Origin: Candidatus Andersenbacteria bacterium RIFCSPHIGHO2_02_FULL_45_11
GTDB lineage: Bacteria > Patescibacteriota > Andersenbacteria > UBA10190
Length of the DNA: 11,366 bases
Assembly: GCA_001817055.1 (NCBI GenBank)
Contig: MHHP01000038.1
Coordinates: 19,687 to 31,052, forward strand
Direction of reading: 5' to 3'
The notes beneath the pieces are model-generated. The model saw only the letters and a program-made list of their open reading frames with translations. It did not search any database and was not told the origin of the DNA. Made by a program: the position numbers and the translations under genes. Shown one piece after another: positions 1 to 5,717 of this stretch; the first letter of the stretch is position 1; each line of letters opens with the position of its first letter.

Positions 1-187
1 TATCGATTACCGTAATTTCCGGGAAGTCGGATCGAAGTAGATACACGCTGTCATCTCCTGAGTTATTATCTACAACAATAATCTCCGTGCCCTTTGGCAG
101 AGATTCGTCTTTTAATAATGACTCCACAAGAGCCCTCGTAAGCTGCCACATTTTATAATTAACGATTATTATCGAAAGTTTGGCCAT
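1..187 (-). CDS. Family 2 glycosyltransferase, N-terminal part only
   Basis: Partial gene; the C-terminal part lies beyond base 1. The 62 visible residues begin MAKLSIIIVNYKMWQLTRAL and continue to a IIVVDNNSGDDSV segment at about residues 34-46. This is the start of a GT-A fold: first strand with IIIVNY, a helix, then the DN(N/G)S nucleotide-sugar binding motif. The family moves a sugar from a nucleotide donor onto a glycan or lipid acceptor at the inner membrane face; the sugar cannot be told from this fragment. The ATG at 187 is chosen because the first strand starts directly after it and a TATAAT box lies 8 bases upstream, which predicts a leaderless or nearly leaderless message. It is divergent from the 93-residue gene at 299. 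I am sure of the family, not of the substrate. Confidence 0.9.
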   Translation of the reverse strand, partial: MAKLSIIIVNYKMWQLTRALVESLLKDESLPKGTEIIVVDNNSGDDSVYLLRSDFPEITVID

Positions 188-189
188 AC

Positions 190-218
190 TTGACAATTAT
201 ACCAAATAGGAGTATACA
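190..218 (+). promoter_or_regulatory. Near-consensus sigma-70 type promoter for the gene at 299
   Basis: A perfect TTGACA (190-195) is followed, after exactly 17 bases, by TATACA (213-218). This is the best two-box promoter in the window. It predicts a start near 225 and a 5' leader of about 74 bases before the ATG at 299, quite unlike the leaderless-looking starts elsewhere. The minus-strand TATAAT at 196-201 sits in its spacer. Confidence 0.65.
196..201 (-). promoter_or_regulatory. Extended -10 promoter for the GT2 at 187
   Basis: On the minus strand the bases read TGGTATAAT, a consensus TATAAT with the TGN extension of an extended -10. I see no TTGACA-like -35 at 16-18 bases. The start codon is 8 bases downstream, so the transcript should begin at or almost at the ATG. 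The box lies inside the spacer of the plus-strand promoter at 190-218, so the two divergent promoters overlap and should compete. Confidence 0.6.
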
Positions 219-298
219 TAAGAGTTAGTGGCAATCGCCCTATCTTGTGCCAATTATGGCGCAACAACACCAAAACGCAAACGGGAGGTTCTTTGAAA

Positions 299-580
299 AT
301 GGCTAATCGAATTAAGATTCTTGCTTTTGCCGCATCCTCGATTGGAGGTTTGGAGCAAGAGATCAATAAAAAACTTGATCTTCTGCCTCAATATCGCGTG
401 GTAAATACATCGTCAGCTTGTGGCCCGGACCATGTCGGTATTGCAGGCCTGGCGGTCGGGGATAATCGTTTTTTTATTAGTGCCACAATCGTCCTCGAGC
501 TGATCGCGCCGTGTGAGCAGGATTCGGGTACCGCACCAGCCGAAATGACAACCGCCGAATTGCTTGAACGAGAAGCGTGA
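299..580 (+). CDS. Small soluble protein of unknown function, 93 residues
   Basis: Not recognised. The ATG at 299 is chosen over in-frame TTG codons at 245 and 293 because a GGGAGG ribosome binding site (283-288) lies 10 bases upstream. The protein starts MANRIKILAFAASSIGGLEQ. It has a basic first strand, an amphipathic helix (about 15-27), two probable strands (about 31-38 and 54-66) and an acidic, Ala/Thr-rich tail (about 70-93). There is no signal peptide or membrane segment. The strand-helix-strand-strand order with FFISATIVLE faintly recalls small Cse60/DUF2758-type proteins, but that is only a pattern impression. It stands alone: its own near-consensus promoter upstream, a hairpin terminator 24 bases after the stop, and converging on the GT2 at 712-1806. 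A monocistronic strong promoter in a glycan region suggests an abundant small protein. Confidence 0.75.
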   Translation: MANRIKILAFAASSIGGLEQEINKKLDLLPQYRVVNTSSACGPDHVGIAGLAVGDNRFFISATIVLELIAPCEQDSGTAPAEMTTAELLEREA

Positions 581-603
581 TCGTCGTTGTGTGATCCTTT
601 GTT

Positions 604-645
604 ATCGCGTACTCGCCATTTTTGGCCGGTACGCGATTTTTCTTT
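604..645 (+). terminator. Intrinsic terminator of the 93-residue gene
   Basis: Perfect 9-bp arms ATCGCGTAC (604-612) and GTACGCGAT (629-637), with an inner GCCA/TGGC pairing, are followed by TTTTTCTTT from 637. The T-run lies only on the plus strand side, so it ends the gene at 299-580. It has no T-run on the minus strand and is unlikely to end the opposing GT2. Confidence 0.85.
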
Positions 646-669
646 GTTCAACCCTCTTTGTTCAACCCT
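642..669. repeat. 14-bp perfect tandem duplication
   Basis: CTTTGTTCAACCCT occurs twice head to tail (642-655 and 656-669). The first copy begins inside the T-run of the terminator. It is probably a recent slippage duplication in intergenic DNA; no function is apparent. Confidence 0.9.
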
Positions 670-706
670 TACCCTTGAAGTATTAATATAATGCAGTAAT
701 ACGGCT

Positions 707-754
707 CCTCCTCAACGCTTGGGGTTTATTCCGTTAACCCCAAGCGTTTTCCCG
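707..754. repeat. Palindromic repeat, class D, copy 1 (forms the GT2 C-terminus)
   Basis: Perfect 13-bp arms AACGCTTGGGGTT (714-726) and AACCCCAAGCGTT (736-748) surround a 9-base loop, with flanks CCTCCTC and TTCCCG shared with copy 2 at 1152-1198. Read from the GT2 frame it encodes KTLGVNGINPKR and then the TGA stop (712-714). It has one loop base more than copy 2. Confidence 0.9.
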
Positions 755-1806
755 TCGCCTCCACTACGTTTCGCTAGTATCTTTCCCATACCTCTATGTG
801 CTTCTCCCCATGCCGCAAATAGTTGAGGTGAGAATAATGAAAGTATAAAAAACACTGCAAGGCGAATCAGTATAAACGGTGCATGGATAATCTCTTGTTT
901 CCACGTCATATTTTTCGCAAGCATCCAGGTATAATTTCGCAGTGAATATTTGCTACGCATATTAGAAACGCGACCAGAAATAGCCGCTGGTGTAATTCCC
1001 CAATTAAATATTCCTCGTCGCCCCATAGTTCGTGCATGGTAGCCAACAAGTACGGGAATATACCCCACTTCCCACCCCGCTTTGTTTAATCTCCATCCCA
1101 AATCTACGTCCTCTTTGTATGCGAAGAAATCTTTATCAAATATTTCGCTCGCCTCCTCAACGCTTGGGGTTTTAGCGTTAACCCCAAGCGTTTTCCCGGC
1201 TCGCAGCGCTTGCATCCGATACAGTCCGCATCCACCCGTAACTGCAAGCAGCGCTGCAGGCTGTTCGTACTGTCCACGCTCTGGTTCGCTCGAACCTCGC
1301 TCTTTACCGTTTAATGCAAGTGTTTGAACGATGCCTGCAGAGTCCAGCACAGCCCCTCCCCTTTTCAAGGGGAGGTTGGGTGGGGTGCGTCGTAATCGTT
1401 GCAATTCACCCCCTCCAACTCCCCCTTCGTAAGGGGGAGGGACACGTCGATATAGCTTCCCCTGCACAGCGCCGAGTTTTGGATTTTTATCCATCTCATT
1501 TAATAATTTTTCCATACCTTCCCATACAAGAGAAATATCTGGGTCCAATGTTAATACGTATGGCGTTGTGCATTTCGAAAACCCGAGATTATGTGGGCGC
1601 GCAAAACCAGTGTTTGCATCAAGTTGTATAATTTCAGCATTTGGTAACAAATCGCGAACCATTTCGACGCTATGATCTTCCGACCCATTATCAATATATC
1701 GAATTACGGCCTGCTCTGACGGAATTTCCGATAATGCAGCAAGTGTTTCGCGCAAGTGGCGTGAGCTATTCCACCCTACTACTTGGATGGTAAGTCGAGG
1801 ATTCAT
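712..1806 (-). CDS. Family 2 glycosyltransferase with repeat-derived insertions
   Basis: A 364-residue GT-A enzyme of the rhamnosyl/galactofuranosyl-transferase-like kind. Strand one is LTIQVVGWNSS (5-15); IDNGSED (38-44) is the donor-binding motif; LTLDPD (85-90) is the metal-binding DxD-type motif; FFAYKEDVDLGWR (227-239) is the acceptor/catalytic-base region (ED). A hydrophobic stretch near 310-332 may sit in the membrane. The start at 1806 is preferred to an upstream ATG because strand one follows directly and a -10-like box lies 6 bases upstream. Three segments look repeat-derived: residues about 121-152 (doublet at 1355-1439), about 203-219 (1152-1198) and 352-364 (707-754). They fall in variable loops before LDSAG and before FDKDFF, and at the C-terminus. 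Residues near 171-178 (SSEPERGQ) also come from a small inverted repeat (GGTTCG/CGAACC, 1283-1296). Core motifs are intact, so it is probably active; sugar unknown. Confidence 0.9.
   Translation of the reverse strand: MNPRLTIQVVGWNSSRHLRETLAALSEIPSEQAVIRYIDNGSEDHSVEMVRDLLPNAEIIQLDANTGFARPHNLGFSKCTTPYVLTLDPDISLVWEGMEKLLNEMDKNPKLGAVQGKLYRRVPPPYEGGVGGGELQRLRRTPPNLPLKRGGAVLDSAGIVQTLALNGKERGSSEPERGQYEQPAALLAVTGGCGLYRMQALRAGKTLGVNAKTPSVEEASEIFDKDFFAYKEDVDLGWRLNKAGWEVGYIPVLVGYHARTMGRRGIFNWGITPAAISGRVSNMRSKYSLRNYTWMLAKNMTWKQEIIHAPFILIRLAVFFILSLFSPQLFAAWGEAHRGMGKILAKRSGGDGKTLGVNGINPKR
1152..1198. repeat. Palindromic repeat, class D, copy 2 (inside GT2)
   Basis: Same 13-bp arms as copy 1: AACGCTTGGGGTT (1159-1171) and AACCCCAAGCGTT (1180-1192), with an 8-base loop and the same CCTCCTC and TTCCCG flanks. 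It encodes KTLGVNAKTPSVEE in the GT2. One loop base fewer than copy 1 keeps the frame open here, while copy 1 runs into TGA. Confidence 0.9.
1355..1439. repeat. Hairpin doublet, class A, copy 1 (inside GT2)
   Basis: Two hairpins: CCTCCCC/GGGGAGG (1355-1375) and CTCCCCCTT/AAGGGGGAG (1419-1439). Between them are 43 bases whose ends are G/C-rich boxes (TTGGGTGGGGTG and CACCCCCTCCAA) around a variable middle. In the GT2 frame it encodes a Pro/Gly-rich loop with PPYEGGVGGG and TPPNLPLKRGGA. It is the most diverged of the three copies (others at 6245-6326 and 10736-10859). Confidence 0.85.
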
Positions 1807-1808
1807 AA

Positions 1809-1821
1809 TGGTATGATACAT
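1809..1821. promoter_or_regulatory. Overlapping divergent promoter between GT2 and the murF-like gene
   Basis: The near-palindrome GTATGATAC gives a -10 on both strands. On plus, TGG-TATGAT (1809-1817) is an extended -10 with its end 7 bases from the ATG at 1825. On minus, TATCAT (1818-1813) ends 6 bases from the ATG at 1806. Both messages would be leaderless. I see no Shine-Dalgarno sequence for either gene and no good -35. Confidence 0.5.
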
Positions 1822-1824
1822 CCT

Positions 1825-3405
1825 ATGCAAAACGCAGCAATCATTGGGCTCGCAATTGTGGATATAATCCTCGTTGCGCTATCCCAAATCGCACTTTGGC
1901 AGCGGAAAGAATATCGCGCTGATCGAATGCGCGAATACATTGATTCGCCTGAAGGGTCACTTAAGCAGCATCCTTGGCCACTTATAGCTGGGCTGCTTGT
2001 GGGCATGGGCTGGATGCTTGTGCTGCGGGAGAATGAAGTAGCTGCAGAATATGCTGGGTTGGCCAGCCTGCTTTTGATTCTTGTTGGGCACACTGTCCGC
2101 ATTCGTATAAAGGGTGTTATGCGCCCAACTCTAACTTTTCGCGCAGGCATTGTCTCGTTAGTAGTATGTATTGCATGTATCGCGTGGGGAATATACCTCG
2201 TTATTCCACATATCCTCGTAGCGCTCCAAATGGCAACGCTTGCATTCTTTTTGCCCGTCATTATCGCAGGTGTTGTATTTCTTGTTACTATCCCCGCCAC
2301 CCTTCAAAAAAAGTGGGTTATATCCCAAGCAAAAAAGCTTCGCAATTCGTTTGATACGCTTACCGTTGTTGGCATTACGGGAAGTGTTGGGAAAACATCT
2401 ACAAAAACATATCTGCTTCATATACTCGGCGGAGCATCGAAAACTGTTCAGGCAACAAGCGAGCATCGCAATTCTCCGTATGTAGTTGCGCTTGATATGC
2501 TGAGCAAGCTGACAAGTAAAACAAGTACATATATTGCAGAAATGGGCGCATATAAAAAGGGAGAGATTGCAGAATTATGTCAACTTGCTCAGCCTAAAAT
2601 AGGTGTTCTAACTGCAATTACAAACCAACACGCTGCTCTCTTTGGTTCTCTTGAAAACCTTGCAACTGCAAAATGGGAATTAATTGATGCGCTCCCTACA
2701 GATGGCATCGCTGTTCTTAATGCAGATGATAAGAATGTTGTAAAAAAGGCAAAAGGTCTTAAGAAAAAAGTTGTCTGGTACTCACTCAAAGAAAAAAATC
2801 CAATACTTACGCACGCTTCCGTTATCGGAAACGGGCAGCTTAGTAGTGTTTTTGCGGCCGTAACTGTGGCGCGGACACTTGGTGTATCGGACGATGTTAT
2901 TGCAAAGCGACTTGCTACGCTTCCTGTACTTTCCCAAACTATGGAACTCAAGAAAGGAAAGAATAGCTCGACTGTTATCGACGACAGCTACTCTGCAAGC
3001 GAAGCCTCGGTAATGAATGCAATTGAGTACCTCCGAGAACTTTCTGTAGGAGATAATCGACTCGTGATGGTTCCTATTATTGAGCTTGGAAGCGAAGGGC
3101 CTGCTGTTCACAAGCGAATTGGCAAAGCACTTTCTCCCCTTCCAATACAGGTATATATCTATGGAGACGCATATAGGGAAGATATTCAAAAAGGGTTAGG
3201 AGTATCTCCCGCTGCAATTGTTGTATGGATGAATGATCCCAAAGTGACAGCGCAACAAATTGCAAAAGATATGGCCACAGAAACAGTAGTCGTATTAGAG
3301 GGAAGGCTCCCAAACATTATTCGCCAAGCTGTCATCCCCGACCTGATCGGGGATCCAAGCAAAGAAGTGGATTCCCGCCTTCGCGGGAATGACAAACGAC
3401 TATGA
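1825..3405 (+). CDS. Membrane-anchored MurF-like Mur ligase
   Basis: Predicted 526 residues. About five membrane segments (roughly 3-22, 52-67, 73-90, 105-127, 130-157) replace the usual N-terminal UDP-substrate domain of MurF. The ATP-grasping central domain follows: P-loop GITGSVGKTSTK (183-194), EMGAYKKGEIAEL (239-251) matching the MurF EMGA motif, the ITNQHA(ALFGS) segment (265-275), LNADD (298-302), then DDSYSAS (386-392) and ELGSEGPAVHKR (420-431) of the C-terminal domain. Family members join an amino acid or dipeptide to a carboxylate using ATP; MurF adds D-Ala-D-Ala to UDP-MurNAc-tripeptide. With the substrate domain gone, the acceptor may be lipid-linked or a different polymer. The ATG at 1825 fits the -10 at 1812-1817; the ATG at 1813 is possible. 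Residues about 502-523 are encoded by the repeat at 3330-3394. First gene of an overlapping operon. Confidence 0.85.
   Translation: MQNAAIIGLAIVDIILVALSQIALWQRKEYRADRMREYIDSPEGSLKQHPWPLIAGLLVGMGWMLVLRENEVAAEYAGLASLLLILVGHTVRIRIKGVMRPTLTFRAGIVSLVVCIACIAWGIYLVIPHILVALQMATLAFFLPVIIAGVVFLVTIPATLQKKWVISQAKKLRNSFDTLTVVGITGSVGKTSTKTYLLHILGGASKTVQATSEHRNSPYVVALDMLSKLTSKTSTYIAEMGAYKKGEIAELCQLAQPKIGVLTAITNQHAALFGSLENLATAKWELIDALPTDGIAVLNADDKNVVKKAKGLKKKVVWYSLKEKNPILTHASVIGNGQLSSVFAAVTVARTLGVSDDVIAKRLATLPVLSQTMELKKGKNSSTVIDDSYSASEASVMNAIEYLRELSVGDNRLVMVPIIELGSEGPAVHKRIGKALSPLPIQVYIYGDAYREDIQKGLGVSPAAIVVWMNDPKVTAQQIAKDMATETVVVLEGRLPNIIRQAVIPDLIGDPSKEVDSRLRGNDKRL
3330..3394. repeat. Hairpin doublet, class C, copy 1 (murF-like C-terminus)
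   Basis: Two inverted units bounded by TGTCAT (3330-3335) and ATGACA (3389-3394). Hairpin one is ATCCCCGA/TCGGGGAT (3334-3354), hairpin two ATTCCCGC/GCGGGAAT (3371-3390). The units (3330-3357 ending GGATCCA, 3368-3394 beginning TGGATTC) enclose a 10-base spacer. It encodes VIPDLIGDPSKEVDSRLRGN at the end of the murF-like protein. Single units of this family are at 6449-6476 and 5667-5717, and a remnant at 8944-8955. Confidence 0.9.
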
Positions 3406-4655
3406 GCCGGCCTATTGCAATCTCGCTGTCTCCAAACGTTTCTTCCGACGACGTACGCCTTGCATGGTATCTTCTCCTTGTCCAATCTACCTGGAAAGAC
3501 CATGGAGTTCTGCAACGGGCAGCAGAGAACATTGCGGGGCGATTTCCGAATCACTTTGTCACGCTTACCTCTTCCGGACGCCAAGCGATATTCGATCTTC
3601 TTCGATCGTACAATATTAAAAAAGGAGATGAAGTTATTCTCCAGGCATTTACATGCATCGCAGTACCGGAACCGGTTATCTGGACTGGGGCTACACCTGT
3701 CTACGCTGACGTATCGCCTGGTTCCTACGCCATTAATCCTGAAGATATACGTAAGAAAATTACGCCCAATACCAAGGCTATTATTTTGCAGCATACATTT
3801 GGTATCCCAGGGCCAATTGAAGAAGTGCTTGCAATTGCAAAAGAGCATAACCTTGTTGTTATCGAAGACTGCGCGCATGCGTTAGGGTCAACATACAAGG
3901 GAAAACCGTTAGGAACATTTGGCGATGCGGCTATCCTAAGCTTTGGGCGCGATAAATGTATTTCATCCGTATTTGGAGGCGCGGTGATTACGAAAGATAA
4001 AAATAAAGCGCATCAACTACAGGCGATGCAAAATACGAGGCGTCTTCCCCCATCTTCATGGGTGCTGCAGCAATTACTTCATCCTATCCTCTTTTCGCTA
4101 GTTCTCCCTTCGTACTTTGTATTGGGAATAGGAAAGGTATTGTTAGTTGCATTTCAAAAGCTCGGCCTACTCAGCTGGGCGGTATCGTACGAAGAGCGGC
4201 AAGGAGGAAAGCCAGTGCATATTGAATATACATATTCCCCTGCGCTTGCGATGCTACTTCTTGAGCAGCTCAAAAAACTAGATGACATTACGGAGCGTCG
4301 CCTCACCATTTCCGCCAGATACCTCAAAGAACTGCGTATTCCAACACCGGGTGTTGGAAATAGCGATATAGTGCACCCTTACCTGCGTTTTCCGTTGCAG
4401 ATGGCAAATAGGGATGAGCTTCTGATGCAGGCGCGCGAAAAGCATATGCTTCTAGGCGATTGGTACGATGCAGCGCTCGTGCCATCCGCTAGTAACTTTT
4501 GGGCGTTTCGCTATATTCCGGGATCTTGCCCTAATGCCGAAGTGGTTTCTAAGAGAATAATCAATTTGCCAACCTACCCTGCTCTCACCGATACTCAAGT
4601 CACCAATATTATTGAATATATAAACTCATATGTGGATCCAGGAAATCACGAATAA
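3402..4655 (+). CDS. DegT/DnrJ/EryC1/StrS-family PLP aminotransferase
   Basis: 417 residues, near the family's usual 370-420. Fold type I PLP features: TSSGRQAI (56-63) for phosphate binding, the GDEVILQAFTCIA segment (75-87), IEDCAHALGS (154-163) with Asp156 for the pyridine nitrogen, and SFGRDKCISSVFGG (180-193) with Lys185 as the Schiff-base lysine. Family members aminate nucleotide-linked keto sugars, or act as dehydratases when the lysine is lost; here the lysine is kept, so amination is likely. Unusual is a hydrophobic stretch at about 224-256 (ILFSLVLPSYFVLGIGKVLL) that could touch the membrane. The ATG at 3402 overlaps the murF-like stop as ATGA with no clear Shine-Dalgarno, implying translational coupling; the end overlaps the next gene by 26 bases. 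Likely supplies an amino sugar for the envelope product made by its neighbours. Confidence 0.9.
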   Translation: MSRPIAISLSPNVSSDDVRLAWYLLLVQSTWKDHGVLQRAAENIAGRFPNHFVTLTSSGRQAIFDLLRSYNIKKGDEVILQAFTCIAVPEPVIWTGATPVYADVSPGSYAINPEDIRKKITPNTKAIILQHTFGIPGPIEEVLAIAKEHNLVVIEDCAHALGSTYKGKPLGTFGDAAILSFGRDKCISSVFGGAVITKDKNKAHQLQAMQNTRRLPPSSWVLQQLLHPILFSLVLPSYFVLGIGKVLLVAFQKLGLLSWAVSYEERQGGKPVHIEYTYSPALAMLLLEQLKKLDDITERRLTISARYLKELRIPTPGVGNSDIVHPYLRFPLQMANRDELLMQAREKHMLLGDWYDAALVPSASNFWAFRYIPGSCPNAEVVSKRIINLPTYPALTDTQVTNIIEYINSYVDPGNHE

Positions 4656-5661
4656 GGAAGTTTGGAATAGTTTTTTGGCAGATACCAAGCCAAATACTTT
4701 TTTGCATTCTTGGGAATGGAAAAAAATCCAAGAAGCAGATGGTGAGCAGGTTGAAACGCTTGGGTTCTACAATGAGAATGGACTTGTTGCCATTGCGCTT
4801 GTCATTAGAGTGAACGCAAAACGCGGAAATCATTACCTCATTCCCCACGGACCTATCTTAAAAGACCAAAAATATTTGAAGCAAGTACTTGAAGAGCTCA
4901 CTGTCTACCATCTACCATCTACCATCTACCCTCTACCCGTAACATTACGCATTGCCCCCCTTGTTCAGAATAATGTTGAAAACGGGAGAATATTTTCCAA
5001 TCTTAATTTTCGCCCTTCACCCATGCACGTACATGCAGAGCTGACGTGGGTTCTTGATATTTCAACATCAGAAGAAATCCTTTTAAAAGAAATGCGTAAG
5101 ACAACGCGCAATGCAATTACAAAAGCGCAGAAAGAAGGAGTAGTTGTTGAGATTAGCTCAGATCCTACAACCCTAGAACGCTTCTGGCCGTTATACGAAC
5201 AGACAAAAGATCGGCATGGATTTGTTCCGTTTCATAAATCCTTTATGCAATCCCAGGCGGAAATATTCGGAAAAGAGAACAAGATGTATTTTGCAGTCGC
5301 GAACTATCAAGGAAAAGACGTTGCCGCAGCAATGCTCATTCATTCTGGCAACACTGTTTTTTACTACCATGGTGCATCTACGAAAGTATCGGTACCCGCA
5401 GCGCAGCTTTTACAATGGGAAGCAATTAAAGAAGCGAAGCGACGAGGAGCAGTGCGATACAACTTTTGGGGCATAGCTCCCATTCGACAAGCTCAGGGTA
5501 AACCCGATCCTAATCATCCGTTTACAGGTATCACCATATTCAAAACAGGATTTGGTGGATACGCGATTGATTACATGCACGCCCAAGATTTGCCCCTGAA
5601 TTGGAAGTACTGGAAGTTATGGGCAATCGAAATGTGGCGGAAGAAAAAAAGAGGGTTTTAG
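4630..5661 (+). CDS. FemAB/FemX-type peptidyl aminoacyltransferase
   Basis: 343 residues, normal FemX length, two GNAT-like halves. Visible family signatures: FLHSWEW (24-30) near the N-terminus, KTTRNAITKAQKEGV (157-171) in the middle, and NFWGIAP...HPFTGITIFKTGFGG (278-310) at the end, matching the WGI.P...HP..G...FK.GFGG pattern. FemX enzymes transfer an amino acid from aminoacyl-tRNA to the peptidoglycan stem peptide to build interpeptide bridges; relatives modify other peptides. The start at 4630 lies 26 bases inside the aminotransferase gene, so translation should be coupled; no Shine-Dalgarno is seen. Two low-complexity stretches look acquired: a 7-bp tandem repeat encoding residues about 93-103 and a repeat giving IRQAQGKP (285-292). 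Both fall in variable loops. The 3' end is 7 bases from the convergent wzy-like gene. Confidence 0.88.
   Translation: MWIQEITNKEVWNSFLADTKPNTFLHSWEWKKIQEADGEQVETLGFYNENGLVAIALVIRVNAKRGNHYLIPHGPILKDQKYLKQVLEELTVYHLPSTIYPLPVTLRIAPLVQNNVENGRIFSNLNFRPSPMHVHAELTWVLDISTSEEILLKEMRKTTRNAITKAQKEGVVVEISSDPTTLERFWPLYEQTKDRHGFVPFHKSFMQSQAEIFGKENKMYFAVANYQGKDVAAAMLIHSGNTVFYYHGASTKVSVPAAQLLQWEAIKEAKRRGAVRYNFWGIAPIRQAQGKPDPNHPFTGITIFKTGFGGYAIDYMHAQDLPLNWKYWKLWAIEMWRKKKRGF
4905..4938. repeat. 7-bp tandem repeat inside the FemX-like gene
   Basis: Heptamer CTACCAT three times (4905-4911, 4912-4918, 4919-4925), then CTACCCT (4926-4932) and CTACCC (4933-4938). Seven is not a multiple of three, so gaining or losing one unit shifts the reading frame; three units restore it. 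It encodes YHLPSTIYPLP in a loop of the protein. Confidence 0.9.
5483..5504. repeat. Interspersed repeat, class F, copy 1 (inside FemX-like gene)
   Basis: TTCGACAAGCTCAGGGTAAA (to 5502, then CC) matches the copy at 10291-10313 apart from one or two bases. This CTCAGGG/TTCGA type of repeat is familiar from many environmental genomes. Here it reads IRQAQGKP in the loop between WGIAP and HPFTG. Confidence 0.75.
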
Positions 5662-5666
5662 TAGTC

Positions 5667-5717
5667 TGTCATCCTCGGGCCTGCCTGACCGGTAGGCAGG
5701 CTTGACCCGGGGATCCA
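5667..5717. repeat. Class C single unit with a class B 21-mer inserted (wzy-like C-terminus)
   Basis: A class C unit runs from TGTCATCCTCGGG (5667-5679) to CTTGACCCGGGGATCCA (5701-5717). Between them sits exactly 21 bases (5680-5700), arms CCTGCCTG and TAGGCAGG around ACCGG. Removing it restores an ordinary 30-base unit. The unit supplies the last 16 or so residues and the TGA stop (5669-5671) of the wzy-like gene. It lies in the convergent gap after the FemX-like gene and its hairpin may also slow transcription there. Confidence 0.85.

Noticed and set aside
245..298. Longer N-terminus of the 93-residue protein using a TTG at 245
   Set aside because: GGGAGG at 283-288 points to the ATG at 299, and the extra residues (with WRNNTKTQTGG) look like untranslated leader.
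388..651. 87-codon open frame on the minus strand opposite the 93-residue gene
   Set aside because: It begins in the terminator/tandem-repeat region, has no ribosome binding site, and the plus-strand gene has promoter, binding site and terminator.
1803..2300. 165-codon open frame on the minus strand opposite the murF-like membrane region
   Set aside because: Composition is that of an antisense shadow of hydrophobic codons; no start signal and no family pattern.
3186..3878. Long open frame (230 codons) on the minus strand across the murF-like/aminotransferase junction
   Set aside because: It lies opposite two well-supported genes with conserved motifs, has no recognisable domain or ribosome binding site, and spans a palindromic repeat that opens frames on both strands.
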